NCBI GenBank assembly: GCA_020636545.1 | Contig: JACJXS010000012.1 | Coordinates: 124,001-188,000 of the forward strand | Direction: 5' to 3' | Length of the DNA stretch: 64,000 bases | Source of the DNA: Chitinophagales bacterium | GTDB lineage: Bacteria; Bacteroidota; Bacteroidia; Chitinophagales; JADIYW01 | In this document: piece after piece, positions 48,101-57,360 of the stretch | How positions within the stretch are numbered: position 1 is the first letter of the stretch | Layout: each line of letters opens with the position of its first letter | Notes under the pieces: generated by a model | What the model was told of the DNA's origin: nothing | The model's input: the letters and a program-made list of their open reading frames with translations, nothing else | Databases searched by the model: none | Made by a program: the position numbers and the translations under genes

Positions 48101-48662
48101 AAAATTACTTTTGGTAAACGGTTATGATACAAGAAAAAAAATTGAACACCTAATTGATGGATATTACAACATAAAAACTGCTTATACTCTAAATTATAAA
48201 CTCCTTTTTAGTAAGCAATTATATATTTCAGATTTCTTTAGTAATAACAACTTGCATTTGAATATTTATGGCGTAGAACCAAAATTCTCTTATAATTTTA
48301 AAACTATGATTAGAACTTCTATTTCTTATGGTTTTTTATATAAGCAAAACAATCCTCAATATGGAAACGAAAAAATGCTATCCAACAAATTAGAAACAGA
48401 ATTTAGATATAGCAAAGCAGGAAAAAATACACTTACCACAAAATTCTCTTTAATTTTAGTCAATTATAATTCTGAAACGGCTTCAACCAAAAGCTATACT
48501 ATTTTAGAAGGGTTGCAAAAAGGCAAAAACTATATTTGGAACATGGAATATTCAAGATTTATAGGTTCAAACTTAGAATTACTTTTAGTTTATGAAGGTC
48601 GAAAAACTGGCACAACAAAAGTTGTAAATACAGGCAGAGCACAATTAAGAGCAATTTTTTAA
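45162..48662 (+). CDS. Very large outer-membrane-like protein, unknown
   Basis: 1166 residues from ATG 45162 (a TTG precedes it). Signal peptide (ILFILAIIIVGYAYG). An N-terminal part of about 450 residues has short beta motifs, for example ITAGDFNQKSSNNSYFLRFSK and GSEKVYINGNLLTRG; then many alternating Tyr/Phe/Asn strands to the final residues LRAIF, as in outer-membrane barrels ending in Phe. A calcium-loop-like sequence DENQNGIKELNEF lies at about 845-857. No named family; likely an outer membrane protein of Bacteroidota. Confidence 0.75.
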   Translation: MSLIKNILFILAIIIVGYAYGQVFKDASQLSNLRIKYFSSTANDFSLDTNFVFPNSIVIRNINGILLSPETDYHYDMNTGNILFNTSITDSFYVTYRIFNTNLPTNFAHKKYQSSYYIDSLDAFFKQYQKYQPKQINQIDFLDFGGLQYSGNFSRGVQFGSNQDLSLNSNLDLRLSGKIGNDIEIIAALTDQNIPLQPDGTTQQLQDFDKIYIQINKEPHRITAGDFNQKSSNNSYFLRFSKQLQGIGYANSFKFKKNMQLNTNTAFAVARGKFARNTFFGQEGNQGPYRLLGNNNESYIIILAGSEKVYINGNLLTRGETNDYIIDYNSGEIIFMPRFLITKDSRIVVEFEYSDKNYFRTTIHNAIDFKYKNLKIYTEVYSEQDAKNKPILNDLNDSAKTYLASIGNNISNAFFDGFKPTTYDETTIQYRLIDTTIGLNHYDSVFIYAPTNSGNLYKVNFSFVGTNKGNYKTSKNSNNLRVYEWIPPIDGIPQGAYEPVILLITPKTQLMTVSGLQYDYKNMYIKSEFAFSNKDMNTFSDIDNKASKGYATNLELGRNDTIKNNNQLKTTIKYEFKQANFRQIEPYRNTEFTRDWNLNDINSTFNEHLFGFQETYNNSKINLKASYRFTSLIRQKNYQGFESQIPISWNYKNLEFNADFKHLSTKDTTLSTSFFRPNIQIAYAIQKAKGLKFGINYLQENNHIQNIIADTLSNNSFKFNIAGLNISMPDSNKWSFNLDYKFRNDFNGLNNQMHIQSFANLIDFKGSANAIKNQHLNWSFTYRDLKVIDSVLAKTPSERTYLGRIEYGNRFFKTALRSNFIYELGGGQERIRQFTYLQVQSGQGYYKWIDENQNGIKELNEFVQSQFSDSAQYIKVYTDLNEYIRAYTTSYTQTINLTPKAIWFNESGIKKFISKFQIVSFLNISRKTLKDKHVKPFNPFIMNSKDSNIVNLNSNIRNTIAFNTGDPTYYLAYSNQILNEKLLLVNGYDTRKKIEHLIDGYYNIKTAYTLNYKLLFSKQLYISDFFSNNNLHLNIYGVEPKFSYNFKTMIRTSISYGFLYKQNNPQYGNEKMLSNKLETEFRYSKAGKNTLTTKFSLILVNYNSETASTKSYTILEGLQKGKNYIWNMEYSRFIGSNLELLLVYEGRKTGTTKVVNTGRAQLRAIF

Positions 48663-48789
48663 TAGAAAACAATACTATATTAGTTAGATAATATTTCATA
48701 AACTGTTTATCTTATAATATCTAAAAAATCATTTATATTTCTTAAAATATGGTTAAAATCAGCAAAATTTTCAATTATAGCTAACTAGA

Positions 48790-48822
48790 TTTGGTTATTT
48801 AGTCTTTTTTTTCTTATATTTG
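48790..48822 (+). promoter_or_regulatory. Promoter of NlpC/P60-arsC unit
   Basis: TTTG (48790-48793), 21 bp, TATATTTG (48815-48822), an almost exact Bacteroidota consensus. The start codon is 66 bp downstream. Confidence 0.75.
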
Positions 48823-48888
48823 AAAACTAACGAATATTAACCACAAACCATAAATCATTTTTATAACTAAAAAAAAACTAATTATAGA

Positions 48889-49437
48889 ATGAAATTAAAA
48901 GCAAGTAAGTTATTATTAATCATCGCATTTACCTTATTTTCAGCACAAAATATAAAAGCAAGTAATCCATTTTTTGACGTTCTCGGAAAATTGTGTTTAG
49001 AAAATAAAATTGACCTTGAAAAAATAAAAAACTTCTTTTCTGATAAAAACATCAATTTAAACGAAGCATTAGACCCACAATTATATATTAACATCTTCAA
49101 TTGGAGAAATGCTCCATATCGTTTGGGTGGCAAAACTCAAAAAGGCATTGATTGTTCCAATTATGTTTTCCAACTTAACTCAGAATGTCAAAGTGATTAC
49201 GCCACATCTTATCAATTGGCAAAAATTACTAACTATATTGACCCTTCCGAATTACAAGAAGGCGACTTAGTATTTTTCAATGTAAATGGTGGTGGCATTT
49301 CACATGTTGGTATTTATTTACAAGATGGTAAATTCACGCACTCTTCTTCTTCCAACGGAGTTATCATCAGTAGTATGGATGAACCTTATTGGTCTAAAAG
49401 ATTTTGCAGAGCTGGTAGAATCACATCTAACAAATAA
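48889..49437 (+). CDS. NlpC/P60 family cell-wall peptidase
   Basis: 182 residues with a signal peptide (LLIIAFTLFSAQNIKA). The C-terminal NlpC/P60 domain has the catalytic Cys in GIDCSNYVF (Cys 89) and His in GISHVGIYL (His 139), with a polar third residue at about 151. Such enzymes cut D-Glu-diaminopimelate bonds in peptidoglycan. The N-terminal half (about 25-65) is short and helical. Confidence 0.93.
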   Translation: MKLKASKLLLIIAFTLFSAQNIKASNPFFDVLGKLCLENKIDLEKIKNFFSDKNINLNEALDPQLYINIFNWRNAPYRLGGKTQKGIDCSNYVFQLNSECQSDYATSYQLAKITNYIDPSELQEGDLVFFNVNGGGISHVGIYLQDGKFTHSSSSNGVIISSMDEPYWSKRFCRAGRITSNK

Positions 49438-49439
49438 AT

Positions 49440-49784
49440 ATGATAGAAATTTATCACAATAACAGATGTAGTAAAAGCAGATGTACTTTAGATATCCTAA
49501 ATGATAAAGCAGTTGAATTTAAAGTTGTAGAATATTTAAAAGAAGCTCCAAGTATCGAAACGATACAATCTTTATTAAAAAAATTAAATATTCCTGCTCA
49601 CGAATTAATAAGAAAAAGCGAAGCCATTTATATTGAAAAATATAAAGGTAAAAATTTAAGTGAAACAGAATGGATTCAAGCGATGCATGAAAATCCAATT
49701 TTGATTGAAAGACCTATTGTTATTAATGGCGATAAAGCTATAATTGCACGACCTCCAGAAAAAGCATTAGAATTATTCTCCTAA
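49440..49784 (+). CDS. arsC: ArsC-family arsenate reductase-like protein
   Basis: 114 residues, thioredoxin-like ArsC fold. The start YHNNRCSKSRCTL holds the catalytic Cys 10, and the C-terminal RPIVINGDKAIIARPPE has the conserved Arg residues. This group (YfgD-like) reduces arsenate with glutaredoxin in some members; other members have no proven activity. It begins 2 bp after the NlpC/P60 gene and is probably co-transcribed. No other ars genes are nearby. Confidence 0.9.
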   Translation: MIEIYHNNRCSKSRCTLDILNDKAVEFKVVEYLKEAPSIETIQSLLKKLNIPAHELIRKSEAIYIEKYKGKNLSETEWIQAMHENPILIERPIVINGDKAIIARPPEKALELFS

Positions 49785-49867
49785 TTCAATTAACATCAGC
49801 TTTTTTTATATTTTTCTATTTCTTGATTTTATTAAATGAACAATTTTAGTTACTGTTACTAAAATAA

Positions 49868-49899
49868 TTGGGTATATCCATAGCTTAATTTTATCTTTG
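49868..49899 (+). promoter_or_regulatory. Promoter of gcvP
   Basis: TTG (49868-49870), 21 bp, TATCTTTG (49892-49899), a good -33/-7 pair. The gcvP ATG follows 20 nt downstream. No glycine riboswitch structure was seen in the short leader. Confidence 0.65.
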
Positions 49900-49919
49900 C
49901 GTAACTCAAAAAAACATTT

Positions 49920-52772
49920 ATGCAAATTCATACTTTTAGAGAAAGACACATCGGAACTTCTGCAAAAGAAACAGAAGAAATGTTATCAATTATTGGCGTT
50001 CCATCTGTAGATGCACTAATCGAAAAAACGATACCACAACACATTAAAATCAATCACGAAATTACTGTTGGACAAGCAATGTCTGAATATGAATATTTGA
50101 GTTTCATAAGAGCAAAAGCAACTGAAAATAAAATATATAATAACTTTATTGGAATGGGTTATTATGGTACACTTACACCAACTGTAATTTTAAGAAATAT
50201 ATTTGAAAATCCAGGTTGGTACACACAATACACACCCTATCAGGCAGAAATTTCTCAAGGAAGATTAGAAGCATTATTGAATTACCAAACAATGGTTTCC
50301 GAATTGACAGGAATGCCAATTGCTAATGCTTCACTATTAGATGAAGCTACTGCAGCTGCAGAATCTATGCACTTACTACATGAAGTAAGAAGTAAAGTAA
50401 AAAATGCACCATCTGCCAATAAAATTTTTATAGACCAAAATACTTTCCCTCAAACAATTGATGTTGTAAAAGGAAGAGCTTTACCTTTAAATATCGAAGT
50501 CGTAGTTGGCGATTATACCAACTTCACGCCTACTCAAGAATATTTTTCTGCCATTGTACAATATCCAGCTGCCGATGGTGCTGTAAATAATTTTACTGAA
50601 TTTTTTCAAAAATGCAAAGCTTCAAATATTTACACGACAGTTATTGCAGACATTTTAAGCTTAGCCATATTAACACCTCCTGCAGAATTTGGTGCTGATA
50701 TTGTTGTTGGTTCTACTCAAAGATTTGGTGTACCTATGGGATTCGGAGGTCCACATGCTGCATATTTTGCTTGTAAAGAAGAATTCGTACGTTTAATGCC
50801 TGGAAGATTAATTGGTGTTTCTGTTGATAAACATGGCAATAGAGCTTTGCGTATGGCGCTTCAAACAAGAGAACAACACATCAAACGAGAAAAGGCTACA
50901 TCAAATATATGTACAGCTCAAGCTCTATTGGCTATTATGGCTGGAATGTATGCAGTTTATCATGGAAATGATGGTATTAAAAACATCGCTCAAGAAATTC
51001 ATAATAAAGCCAATGCATTAGCACAAACGCTTACAAAATTAGGTTTTAGTATTCAACATCAACATTATTTTGATACTATTAGTGTTGCCATTGAAGATGC
51101 TAATAAACTAAAAGCGATAGCATTAAATCATCAAACAAATTTGTGGTATAACAACAATACTATTCAAATTACAATTGATGAAACAACCACCAATCAACAA
51201 TTGCAATTAGTTGCTGATATTTTTGCCAATTATAAAGGCATTGCTTCTAGCGAAGTAAAAGTTGTTGAAGCTTCAGCAATCCCAGCAAGTTTGCAAAGAA
51301 AATTGGACTGTTTAACACACCCAATTTTCAATAAATATCATTCAGAACATGAAATGCTAAGATATATCAAGAGATTAGAAAATAAAGATTTATCGCTTTG
51401 TCATTCAATGATATCATTAGGAAGTTGTACTATGAAATTGAATGCAACATCAGAAATGATGCCTTTAAGTTTACCAGAATTTGCTAATATTCATCCATTT
51501 GTACCTAAAGACCAAGCACAAGGATATTTAAGTATTATTAAAGAATTAGAAAACTATTTAGCTCAAATTACAGGATTTGCAGCTTGTTCATTACAACCAA
51601 ACTCAGGTGCTCAAGGTGAATATGCTGGATTGATGGTTATTAGAGCTTATCACGTAGCTCATAATCAAACACAAAGAACAACCGCAATAATACCAGCATC
51701 AGCTCACGGAACCAATCCTGCGAGTGCAGTAATGGCTGGAATGGACGTAGTTGTGGTAAAAACTGATGAAAGTGGCAATATAGATGTTGAAGATTTAAAA
51801 CTAAAAGTAGAAAAACATAAAGATACACTTTCTTGTTTAATGGTAACTTATCCATCAACACATGGTGTTTTTGAACCTACTATAAAAGATATTTGTCAAA
51901 TTATACATGACAATGGTGGTTTAGTTTATATGGATGGTGCCAATATGAATGCACAAGTTGGGTTAACTTCTCCTGCAACAATAGGTGCAGATGTAAACCA
52001 CATCAACTTACATAAAACATTTGCAATTCCTCATGGTGGTGGTGGACCAGGAATGGGACCAATTTGTGTGAATGATAAATTAGCTCCCTATTTACCTAAA
52101 CATGCTATTGTTGAAACAGGCGGAACAGAAGGTATTGCGGCAATCAGTGCCGCACCTTATGGTAGTGCATCTATTCTATTAATATCTTATGCCTACATTA
52201 AAATGTTAGGACAAAATGGTATTAAAGATGCTACAAAATATGCTATCTTGAATGCTAATTATATGAAAAAAAGATTAGAAACACATTTTCCAATCTTATA
52301 TACTGGCGAAAATGGTAGTGTTGCTCACGAATTTATTATTGATTTAAGACCATTAAAAAAAGATTCAAATATCGATGCGGTTGATGTTGCAAAACGTTTA
52401 ATGGATTATAATTTCCACGCTCCAACGGTAGCATTTCCAGTGCCAGGCACTTTAATGATTGAACCAACAGAAAGTGAAAACAAGGACGAGTTAGACCGCT
52501 TTTGCGATGCTATGATTTCTATTAGACAAGAAATTGAAGATATAATTAATGGAAAAACCACTAAAGATGACAACCCAATTATTAATGCACCACACACGAT
52601 GTTTGAGGCGACTAAAACCAATTGGGAACATCCATATAGTAGAGAACAAGCTGCGTTCCCATTACAATATGTAAAGGAGAATAAATTTTGGGCTTCTGTA
52701 GGAAAGGTGGATAATACCTATGGCGATAGAAACTTAGTTTGTACTTGTCCTCCAATGGAAGATTATATGTAA
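49920..52772 (+). CDS. gcvP: Glycine dehydrogenase (decarboxylating), single-chain P-protein
   Basis: 950 residues, the fused alpha-beta P-protein of the glycine cleavage system, which decarboxylates glycine and passes the aminomethyl group to lipoyl-GcvH. RHIGTSAKETEEML at the N-terminus, TPYQAEISQGRLE, and the PLP site HINLHKTFAIPHGGGGPG (Lys about 699) are all present. gcvT and gcvH are not in the window. Confidence 0.97.
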   Translation: MQIHTFRERHIGTSAKETEEMLSIIGVPSVDALIEKTIPQHIKINHEITVGQAMSEYEYLSFIRAKATENKIYNNFIGMGYYGTLTPTVILRNIFENPGWYTQYTPYQAEISQGRLEALLNYQTMVSELTGMPIANASLLDEATAAAESMHLLHEVRSKVKNAPSANKIFIDQNTFPQTIDVVKGRALPLNIEVVVGDYTNFTPTQEYFSAIVQYPAADGAVNNFTEFFQKCKASNIYTTVIADILSLAILTPPAEFGADIVVGSTQRFGVPMGFGGPHAAYFACKEEFVRLMPGRLIGVSVDKHGNRALRMALQTREQHIKREKATSNICTAQALLAIMAGMYAVYHGNDGIKNIAQEIHNKANALAQTLTKLGFSIQHQHYFDTISVAIEDANKLKAIALNHQTNLWYNNNTIQITIDETTTNQQLQLVADIFANYKGIASSEVKVVEASAIPASLQRKLDCLTHPIFNKYHSEHEMLRYIKRLENKDLSLCHSMISLGSCTMKLNATSEMMPLSLPEFANIHPFVPKDQAQGYLSIIKELENYLAQITGFAACSLQPNSGAQGEYAGLMVIRAYHVAHNQTQRTTAIIPASAHGTNPASAVMAGMDVVVVKTDESGNIDVEDLKLKVEKHKDTLSCLMVTYPSTHGVFEPTIKDICQIIHDNGGLVYMDGANMNAQVGLTSPATIGADVNHINLHKTFAIPHGGGGPGMGPICVNDKLAPYLPKHAIVETGGTEGIAAISAAPYGSASILLISYAYIKMLGQNGIKDATKYAILNANYMKKRLETHFPILYTGENGSVAHEFIIDLRPLKKDSNIDAVDVAKRLMDYNFHAPTVAFPVPGTLMIEPTESENKDELDRFCDAMISIRQEIEDIINGKTTKDDNPIINAPHTMFEATKTNWEHPYSREQAAFPLQYVKENKFWASVGKVDNTYGDRNLVCTCPPMEDYM

Positions 52773-53153
52773 TAATATCGAATTTTATTGCTAAAAAAAT
52801 GCTTATATATTAAATCAAAAATATAAGACAAGCTTTTATTGTTATAGACTTATCGCATATTGGTTTTGCTGAGATTTTTAGGAAAGACAATAAAACGGTA
52901 ACTATAGCTGTAATGCTGAGCCTATGAATTAAATTGGTGACTTTTTGTAATCATTATGGTCTCTAATAAATGCTTCAAAGCAAACTATAGCCATATTTTT
53001 CAGTACTATGCCTAATTCTTAAAAAAAACTATATCCGTTTCCTACATTTCAATTATTGATTAACAAAAATTAATACTTTAAATACTTACAGTTCTATTGA
53101 AAAGATACTTTGTTTCTATACTTTTGGAATAGATTTTGCAAATACTAATTTAT
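52773..53153. other. Intergenic stretch with one promoter
   Basis: 381 bp without a credible gene. A weak AT-rich stem (CTTATAT 52802-52808 with ATATAAG 52821-52827) may end gcvP transcription. The promoter of the thioredoxin-fold gene lies at 53097-53126. Nothing else was seen. Confidence 0.5.
53097..53126 (+). promoter_or_regulatory. Promoter of thioredoxin-fold gene
   Basis: TTG (53097-53099), 19 bp, TACTTTTG (53119-53126). The ATG follows 27 nt after the -7 box. Confidence 0.55.
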
Positions 53154-54590
53154 ATGAAATTTTATCTATTTATTTTTATAACCATTTTAACTGGACAAGC
53201 CGTTTTTTCAACAACTAAAAATTTTGACATTACGATTCAAGTAAAAGGTATAAAAAATGATTTTGCTTTATTAGCTTACCACTATGAAACAAGTCGCTTT
53301 GTTCAAGATACCATACAATTTAATGATAAAGGAATCGCTTCAATTAAAGGCAACAAAAACTATCCAGATGGCGTTTACATTATCGCCTTCCCTACTTTAG
53401 ATTTTAAGTTCTTTGATTTAATTATCAATAAAGAAACAAAATTTAGCTTAACAACAGATACTATTGATTTACCTATGAATATGAAAGTTTCAAATAGTAT
53501 TGAAAATGAAGCTTTGTATAATAATTTAAAATATTCTATCCCTTTAGGCTTTAAAATTGATTCTTTAAAAAAGCTACTAAAAGACTTGCCTGATTCTTCA
53601 AAAACATATAAAAACATTATTGAAAAAATTGAAACTCAAACAAAATTAACTAACGAGCATCGTGCTTCTGTAATTGAAAAATATCCAAATACTTTCTATG
53701 CGTCGCTATTAAAAATGATGCAAGCACCTGAGCCAATTATTCCAAAATCTTATTATACAAAAAACAAAGAATGGAAAGATACCGTAACAACTGTATCTTA
53801 TATTAAAGAACATTATTTTGATATAATTGATTGGTCGGATTCTGCTTATGTTCGTAGTCCTATTTTCAAACAATTTATCAATCAATATTTTGATTTGTAT
53901 ATATTTCCATTGCCTGATTCTATCATTCCGCCATTGGATAATTTGATAGCAAAAGCAGCACAAGGTTCTCCATTAATGTATAAATACGTATTTAATATTG
54001 TATATGATAAATATTCCAAGAGTCAAATTATGGGATACGATAGGATTTTTGTTCATCTGGTTGATAAGTACTTAGGTAATGGAAAAACACCTTGGATAGA
54101 AGGCGATCAACTTAAAAAAATAAAAGATTATGCAGAAGACATTCGACCTGTATTAATTGGAAACCCAGCAGCAGATTTTACCTTTAAAGATTCAAATTAT
54201 GTGGACATCAAATTCCATGCTTTATTGGACAAAGCTGAATATACTATTTTGGTATTTTGGAATTCAGATTGTGGACATTGCCAACATGATATTCCATTAA
54301 TTAATGCTAAATATGATTCATTAAAAACATTGGGTGCACAAGTGGTAAGTATTTCAACAGAACAAACAGACAGTACTTTTAGAGCTTTTGCCGCAAAAAA
54401 TTGTAACTTGAATTGGATAACAGGTTGGGACCCAAATGGCACAAGTGCTTTCAGAAGAGAATATTTTATAAATGCAACACCTAAGGTATTTATCATTGAT
54501 AGAAAAGAACAAAAAATTAGAGCTAAAAACTTGCCTATTGCTGATTTATACGGCTATTTGGAATTTTTGAAAAACAAGGAAAAAGAATAA
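53154..54590 (+). CDS. Secreted thioredoxin-like protein (TlpA/AhpC-TSA type)
   Basis: 478 residues from ATG 53154, with a signal peptide (LFIFITILTGQAVFS). Residues 20-330 are a beta domain plus helical linker of the type seen before thioredoxin domains in Bacteroidota (DUF4369/DUF5106-like; family not confirmed). The C-terminal thioredoxin fold has the redox motif NSDCGHCQHDIP (CGHC) and the cis-Pro in NATPKVFII. It probably handles disulfides or respiratory protein maturation in the periplasm. Confidence 0.88.
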   Translation: MKFYLFIFITILTGQAVFSTTKNFDITIQVKGIKNDFALLAYHYETSRFVQDTIQFNDKGIASIKGNKNYPDGVYIIAFPTLDFKFFDLIINKETKFSLTTDTIDLPMNMKVSNSIENEALYNNLKYSIPLGFKIDSLKKLLKDLPDSSKTYKNIIEKIETQTKLTNEHRASVIEKYPNTFYASLLKMMQAPEPIIPKSYYTKNKEWKDTVTTVSYIKEHYFDIIDWSDSAYVRSPIFKQFINQYFDLYIFPLPDSIIPPLDNLIAKAAQGSPLMYKYVFNIVYDKYSKSQIMGYDRIFVHLVDKYLGNGKTPWIEGDQLKKIKDYAEDIRPVLIGNPAADFTFKDSNYVDIKFHALLDKAEYTILVFWNSDCGHCQHDIPLINAKYDSLKTLGAQVVSISTEQTDSTFRAFAAKNCNLNWITGWDPNGTSAFRREYFINATPKVFIIDRKEQKIRAKNLPIADLYGYLEFLKNKEKE

Positions 54591-54670
54591 CCAAAAGACT
54601 TCTTTCAATTCTTCACGAATGTTTAAAAGTATTTTTCACTTACATTGAAAATAGAACTATATTAGTACTT

Positions 54671-55567
54671 ATGACAGCAATTAATTTATCTGAATTTAAA
54701 GCCTTAGTCTCCTTATTAGACGATGATGACAATGAAGTCTTTACACATGTCAGTAACAAATTAGTATCATTTGGAAAAGAGGGATTATCTTTATTAGAAT
54801 CAGCTTGGGAAGCTGAAGAAAACATTGTTATACAAGAAAAACTAGAAAGCTTAATAAAAAAAATCCAATACGACAATATAAAAGATAGATTAAAACAATG
54901 GTTAGAAAGTGATGAACAAGATTTATTGGAAGCAGCATTAATAGTAAATACAATTGAGTACCCAGAAATTGATGAATTAGCAATTATCGATAAAATTAAT
55001 TCCATTGCCAAATCTGTTTGGATAGAATTGAATGCGGCACTCTCTCCACTCGAAGAATTACAAGTGATGAACCAAGTTTTTTATCAATTACATGGTTTTT
55101 TCAGTAATAACGATAAAAATACTTTCAAACAAATACCTGATTTAGGCAATTTGAATAAAATATTAGAGACTAAAAATGGCAATTCAATTTCTTTAGGCAT
55201 TTTATTTTTAATTATTGCTCAAAAAAATGACTTGCCAATTTATGGTGTTAATCTTCCTTATCATTTTATTATGTGTTATGCTAGAAAGCATCTTTCTAAA
55301 GAAATTTTAGACGAAAATACTGATGAAAAACAAGTGATGTTTTATATCAATCCAATAAATAAAGGCATTGCATTTTCAAGAATGGAAATTACCAATTATC
55401 TAAAACAAATTAAATTAACATCTAAGAAAAATTATTATTCTCCCTGCAATAATAAAGCAATTATTAAAGCATTAATCTTTAACCAAATCGCATATTACGA
55501 TAAGGAAAGTGATAAAGCTAAATTTTTAAAGGAGTTATTTTTTATGATAAAATCACCCATTGCCTAA
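54671..55567 (+). CDS. SirB1/YchA-like transglutaminase-fold protein
   Basis: 298 residues. After a helical N-terminal third, the conserved ETKNGNSISLGILFLIIAQ and LPIYGVNLPYHFIM match SirB1 family proteins, which have a transglutaminase-like fold. The usual catalytic Cys is not seen: the helix has NSISLG where transglutaminases carry a Cys, as in other SirB1 members. Its 3' end overlaps the START-like gene by 15 bp, in convergent orientation. Confidence 0.85.
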   Translation: MTAINLSEFKALVSLLDDDDNEVFTHVSNKLVSFGKEGLSLLESAWEAEENIVIQEKLESLIKKIQYDNIKDRLKQWLESDEQDLLEAALIVNTIEYPEIDELAIIDKINSIAKSVWIELNAALSPLEELQVMNQVFYQLHGFFSNNDKNTFKQIPDLGNLNKILETKNGNSISLGILFLIIAQKNDLPIYGVNLPYHFIMCYARKHLSKEILDENTDEKQVMFYINPINKGIAFSRMEITNYLKQIKLTSKKNYYSPCNNKAIIKALIFNQIAYYDKESDKAKFLKELFFMIKSPIA

Positions 55568-55945
55568 GGCTTTTGCTAAATCATTCAATTGACTAAGCCA
55601 CAATTCTTTGGCACTAGGAATATCTTCTTTTTCAGCATAATCCGTTACAGTTAAGATTGTTTCTTTTGTGATATCCGTAACTTTAATTTTGTATTCAAAA
55701 TACGCTTTTTCATCTTCTTCATCTTCCCATTGTAATTTTACATATTCATCATCTTCGTAAGCCAAAACAATAGCTCTCTGCTCATCGCCATTCCATTCAA
55801 ATGTAAATATCTCTCCATTGGGATCTAAATCCACATAATCTGCAAACCATTGAACCAATCCCGAAGGTGTTGTCAAAAAACTATATAAAATCGATGGTGA
55901 TGATTTGTAAGTTCGCTCAACTGAAAAAGGTATTTTTTTACTCAT
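55553..55945 (-). CDS. START-like (SRPBCC) domain protein
   Basis: 130 residues. KIPFSVERTYKSSPSILYSFLTTPSGLVQWFAD opens a SRPBCC/AHSA1-like fold; the middle is acidic (YEDDEYVKLQWEDEEDEKAY), as in the START-like proteins typical of Bacteroidota. It may bind a lipid or other hydrophobic ligand; no function is known. Confidence 0.9.
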   Translation of the reverse strand: MSKKIPFSVERTYKSSPSILYSFLTTPSGLVQWFADYVDLDPNGEIFTFEWNGDEQRAIVLAYEDDEYVKLQWEDEEDEKAYFEYKIKVTDITKETILTVTDYAEKEDIPSAKELWLSQLNDLAKALGNG

Positions 55946-56018
55946 AAACTTGAATTACCCGCAATTAAGGATAAATATTTATCATTTCCAAATTTAATTT
56001 CATTTTTTTTTAAAAAAA

Positions 56019-57311
56019 TTAATATTGTAAAATATCTTCTAAAATAAAAAAACTACCGACTACTAAAATTAAGTCTAATTTGTTTGCATTTTTTTTCGCA
56101 GCTTGCAAGGCTAAAGTTGCGTTCTCAAATCCATAATTCGATAAATTATAGGCATTAAATTTATCTTGTAATATTTCAAATGGCATCTTTCTTTCTAATT
56201 TTGCTTCAGTCAAATAATAAGTAGCATTTGCAGGCAATAAACGTATTATCTTATCGACATCTTTATCTTTTACTGCACTATAAATAAGGTGTAAATGCTC
56301 ATATTTTTCTAGTTTTAATTGTTCAATAATTTTGACAATTCCATCTTCATTATGTCCAACATCAACAACAATTTTAGGCTCAGTAGAAATAACCTGCCAA
56401 CGTCCACCAAAATTTGTTTGTTGCTGTACATTTAGTAGCCCAGCCTTAATTTTACTCATTGGTATTGCTTCATAAAATTGATTATAAACTAACATTGCTG
56501 CAAAAACTGTTTTCATATTTTCTATTTGATAAACAGCATTCAAATCCGTACAAATCATTTCTTTTTCTTTAGTGTTTCTAAGCACAAAATCAATATTCAA
56601 CAAGCCATCTTTTAGTGTATAATTATCGACTTGAATTAATTCATCTGCAAAAAACAAAGGTGCATTTTCATTCTTAGCTTTAGCTTCAAAAACATTTCTA
56701 ATTTCTGGTTGATTCCTACCAATAATAGCAGGCGTTTTGCACTTTATTATACCTGCTTTTTCATTTGTAATTTCAGCTAAAGTATTACCCAAAATAGATT
56801 GATGATCGTAACTAATATTAGTAATAATACTCAATAATGGTTGAATAATATTAGTAGAATCTAATCGTCCGCCTAGACCTGTTTCAATAATTGCAATATC
56901 TACTTTTTGTTTAGCAAAATAATAAAACGCCATCGCCACAGTAATTTCAAAAAAAGATGGTTGGATTTCTGCAATTATTGGCTTTAATAAATCAATGGTT
57001 TCAATAACAAATTGCTCAGAACAAAGTTGTCCATTAATTTTTATACGTTCTCGAAAATCAACAATATGAGGCGAAGTATATAACCCAGTCTTGTAACCTG
57101 CACTTTGAAAAATACTTGCTAATGCATGTGCTGTTGAGCCTTTTCCATTTGTGCCTGCAATATGAATTGTTTTAATTTGCTCTTGTGGGTTACCTAAAAA
57201 TGCACACAATTTAATCGTATTTGTTAAATCTTTTTTGAAAGCAGCCTGTCCAATTTTAGAGAACATGGGCAATTGTGTATATAAAAATTCTACTGTTTGT
57301 GCATAGTCCAT
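56019..57311 (-). CDS. folC: Folylpolyglutamate synthase/dihydrofolate synthase
   Basis: 430 residues from ATG 57311 (the frame is open from 57401, but the start MDYAQTVEFLYTQLPMF matches FolC). The ATPase loop IAGTNGKGST (51-60), YTSPHIVDFRERI and ETGLGGRLDSTN are Mur-ligase-type motifs of FolC, which adds glutamate to folate. A -7 box TATATTTG (57323-57316) ends 4 nt before the ATG. Divergent from ribF. Confidence 0.95.
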   Translation of the reverse strand: MDYAQTVEFLYTQLPMFSKIGQAAFKKDLTNTIKLCAFLGNPQEQIKTIHIAGTNGKGSTAHALASIFQSAGYKTGLYTSPHIVDFRERIKINGQLCSEQFVIETIDLLKPIIAEIQPSFFEITVAMAFYYFAKQKVDIAIIETGLGGRLDSTNIIQPLLSIITNISYDHQSILGNTLAEITNEKAGIIKCKTPAIIGRNQPEIRNVFEAKAKNENAPLFFADELIQVDNYTLKDGLLNIDFVLRNTKEKEMICTDLNAVYQIENMKTVFAAMLVYNQFYEAIPMSKIKAGLLNVQQQTNFGGRWQVISTEPKIVVDVGHNEDGIVKIIEQLKLEKYEHLHLIYSAVKDKDVDKIIRLLPANATYYLTEAKLERKMPFEILQDKFNAYNLSNYGFENATLALQAAKKNANKLDLILVVGSFFILEDILQY

Positions 57312-57360
57312 AAAACAAATATAAAGCAACTTATTGTTTTTTAATCTTATTTTTGTACAA

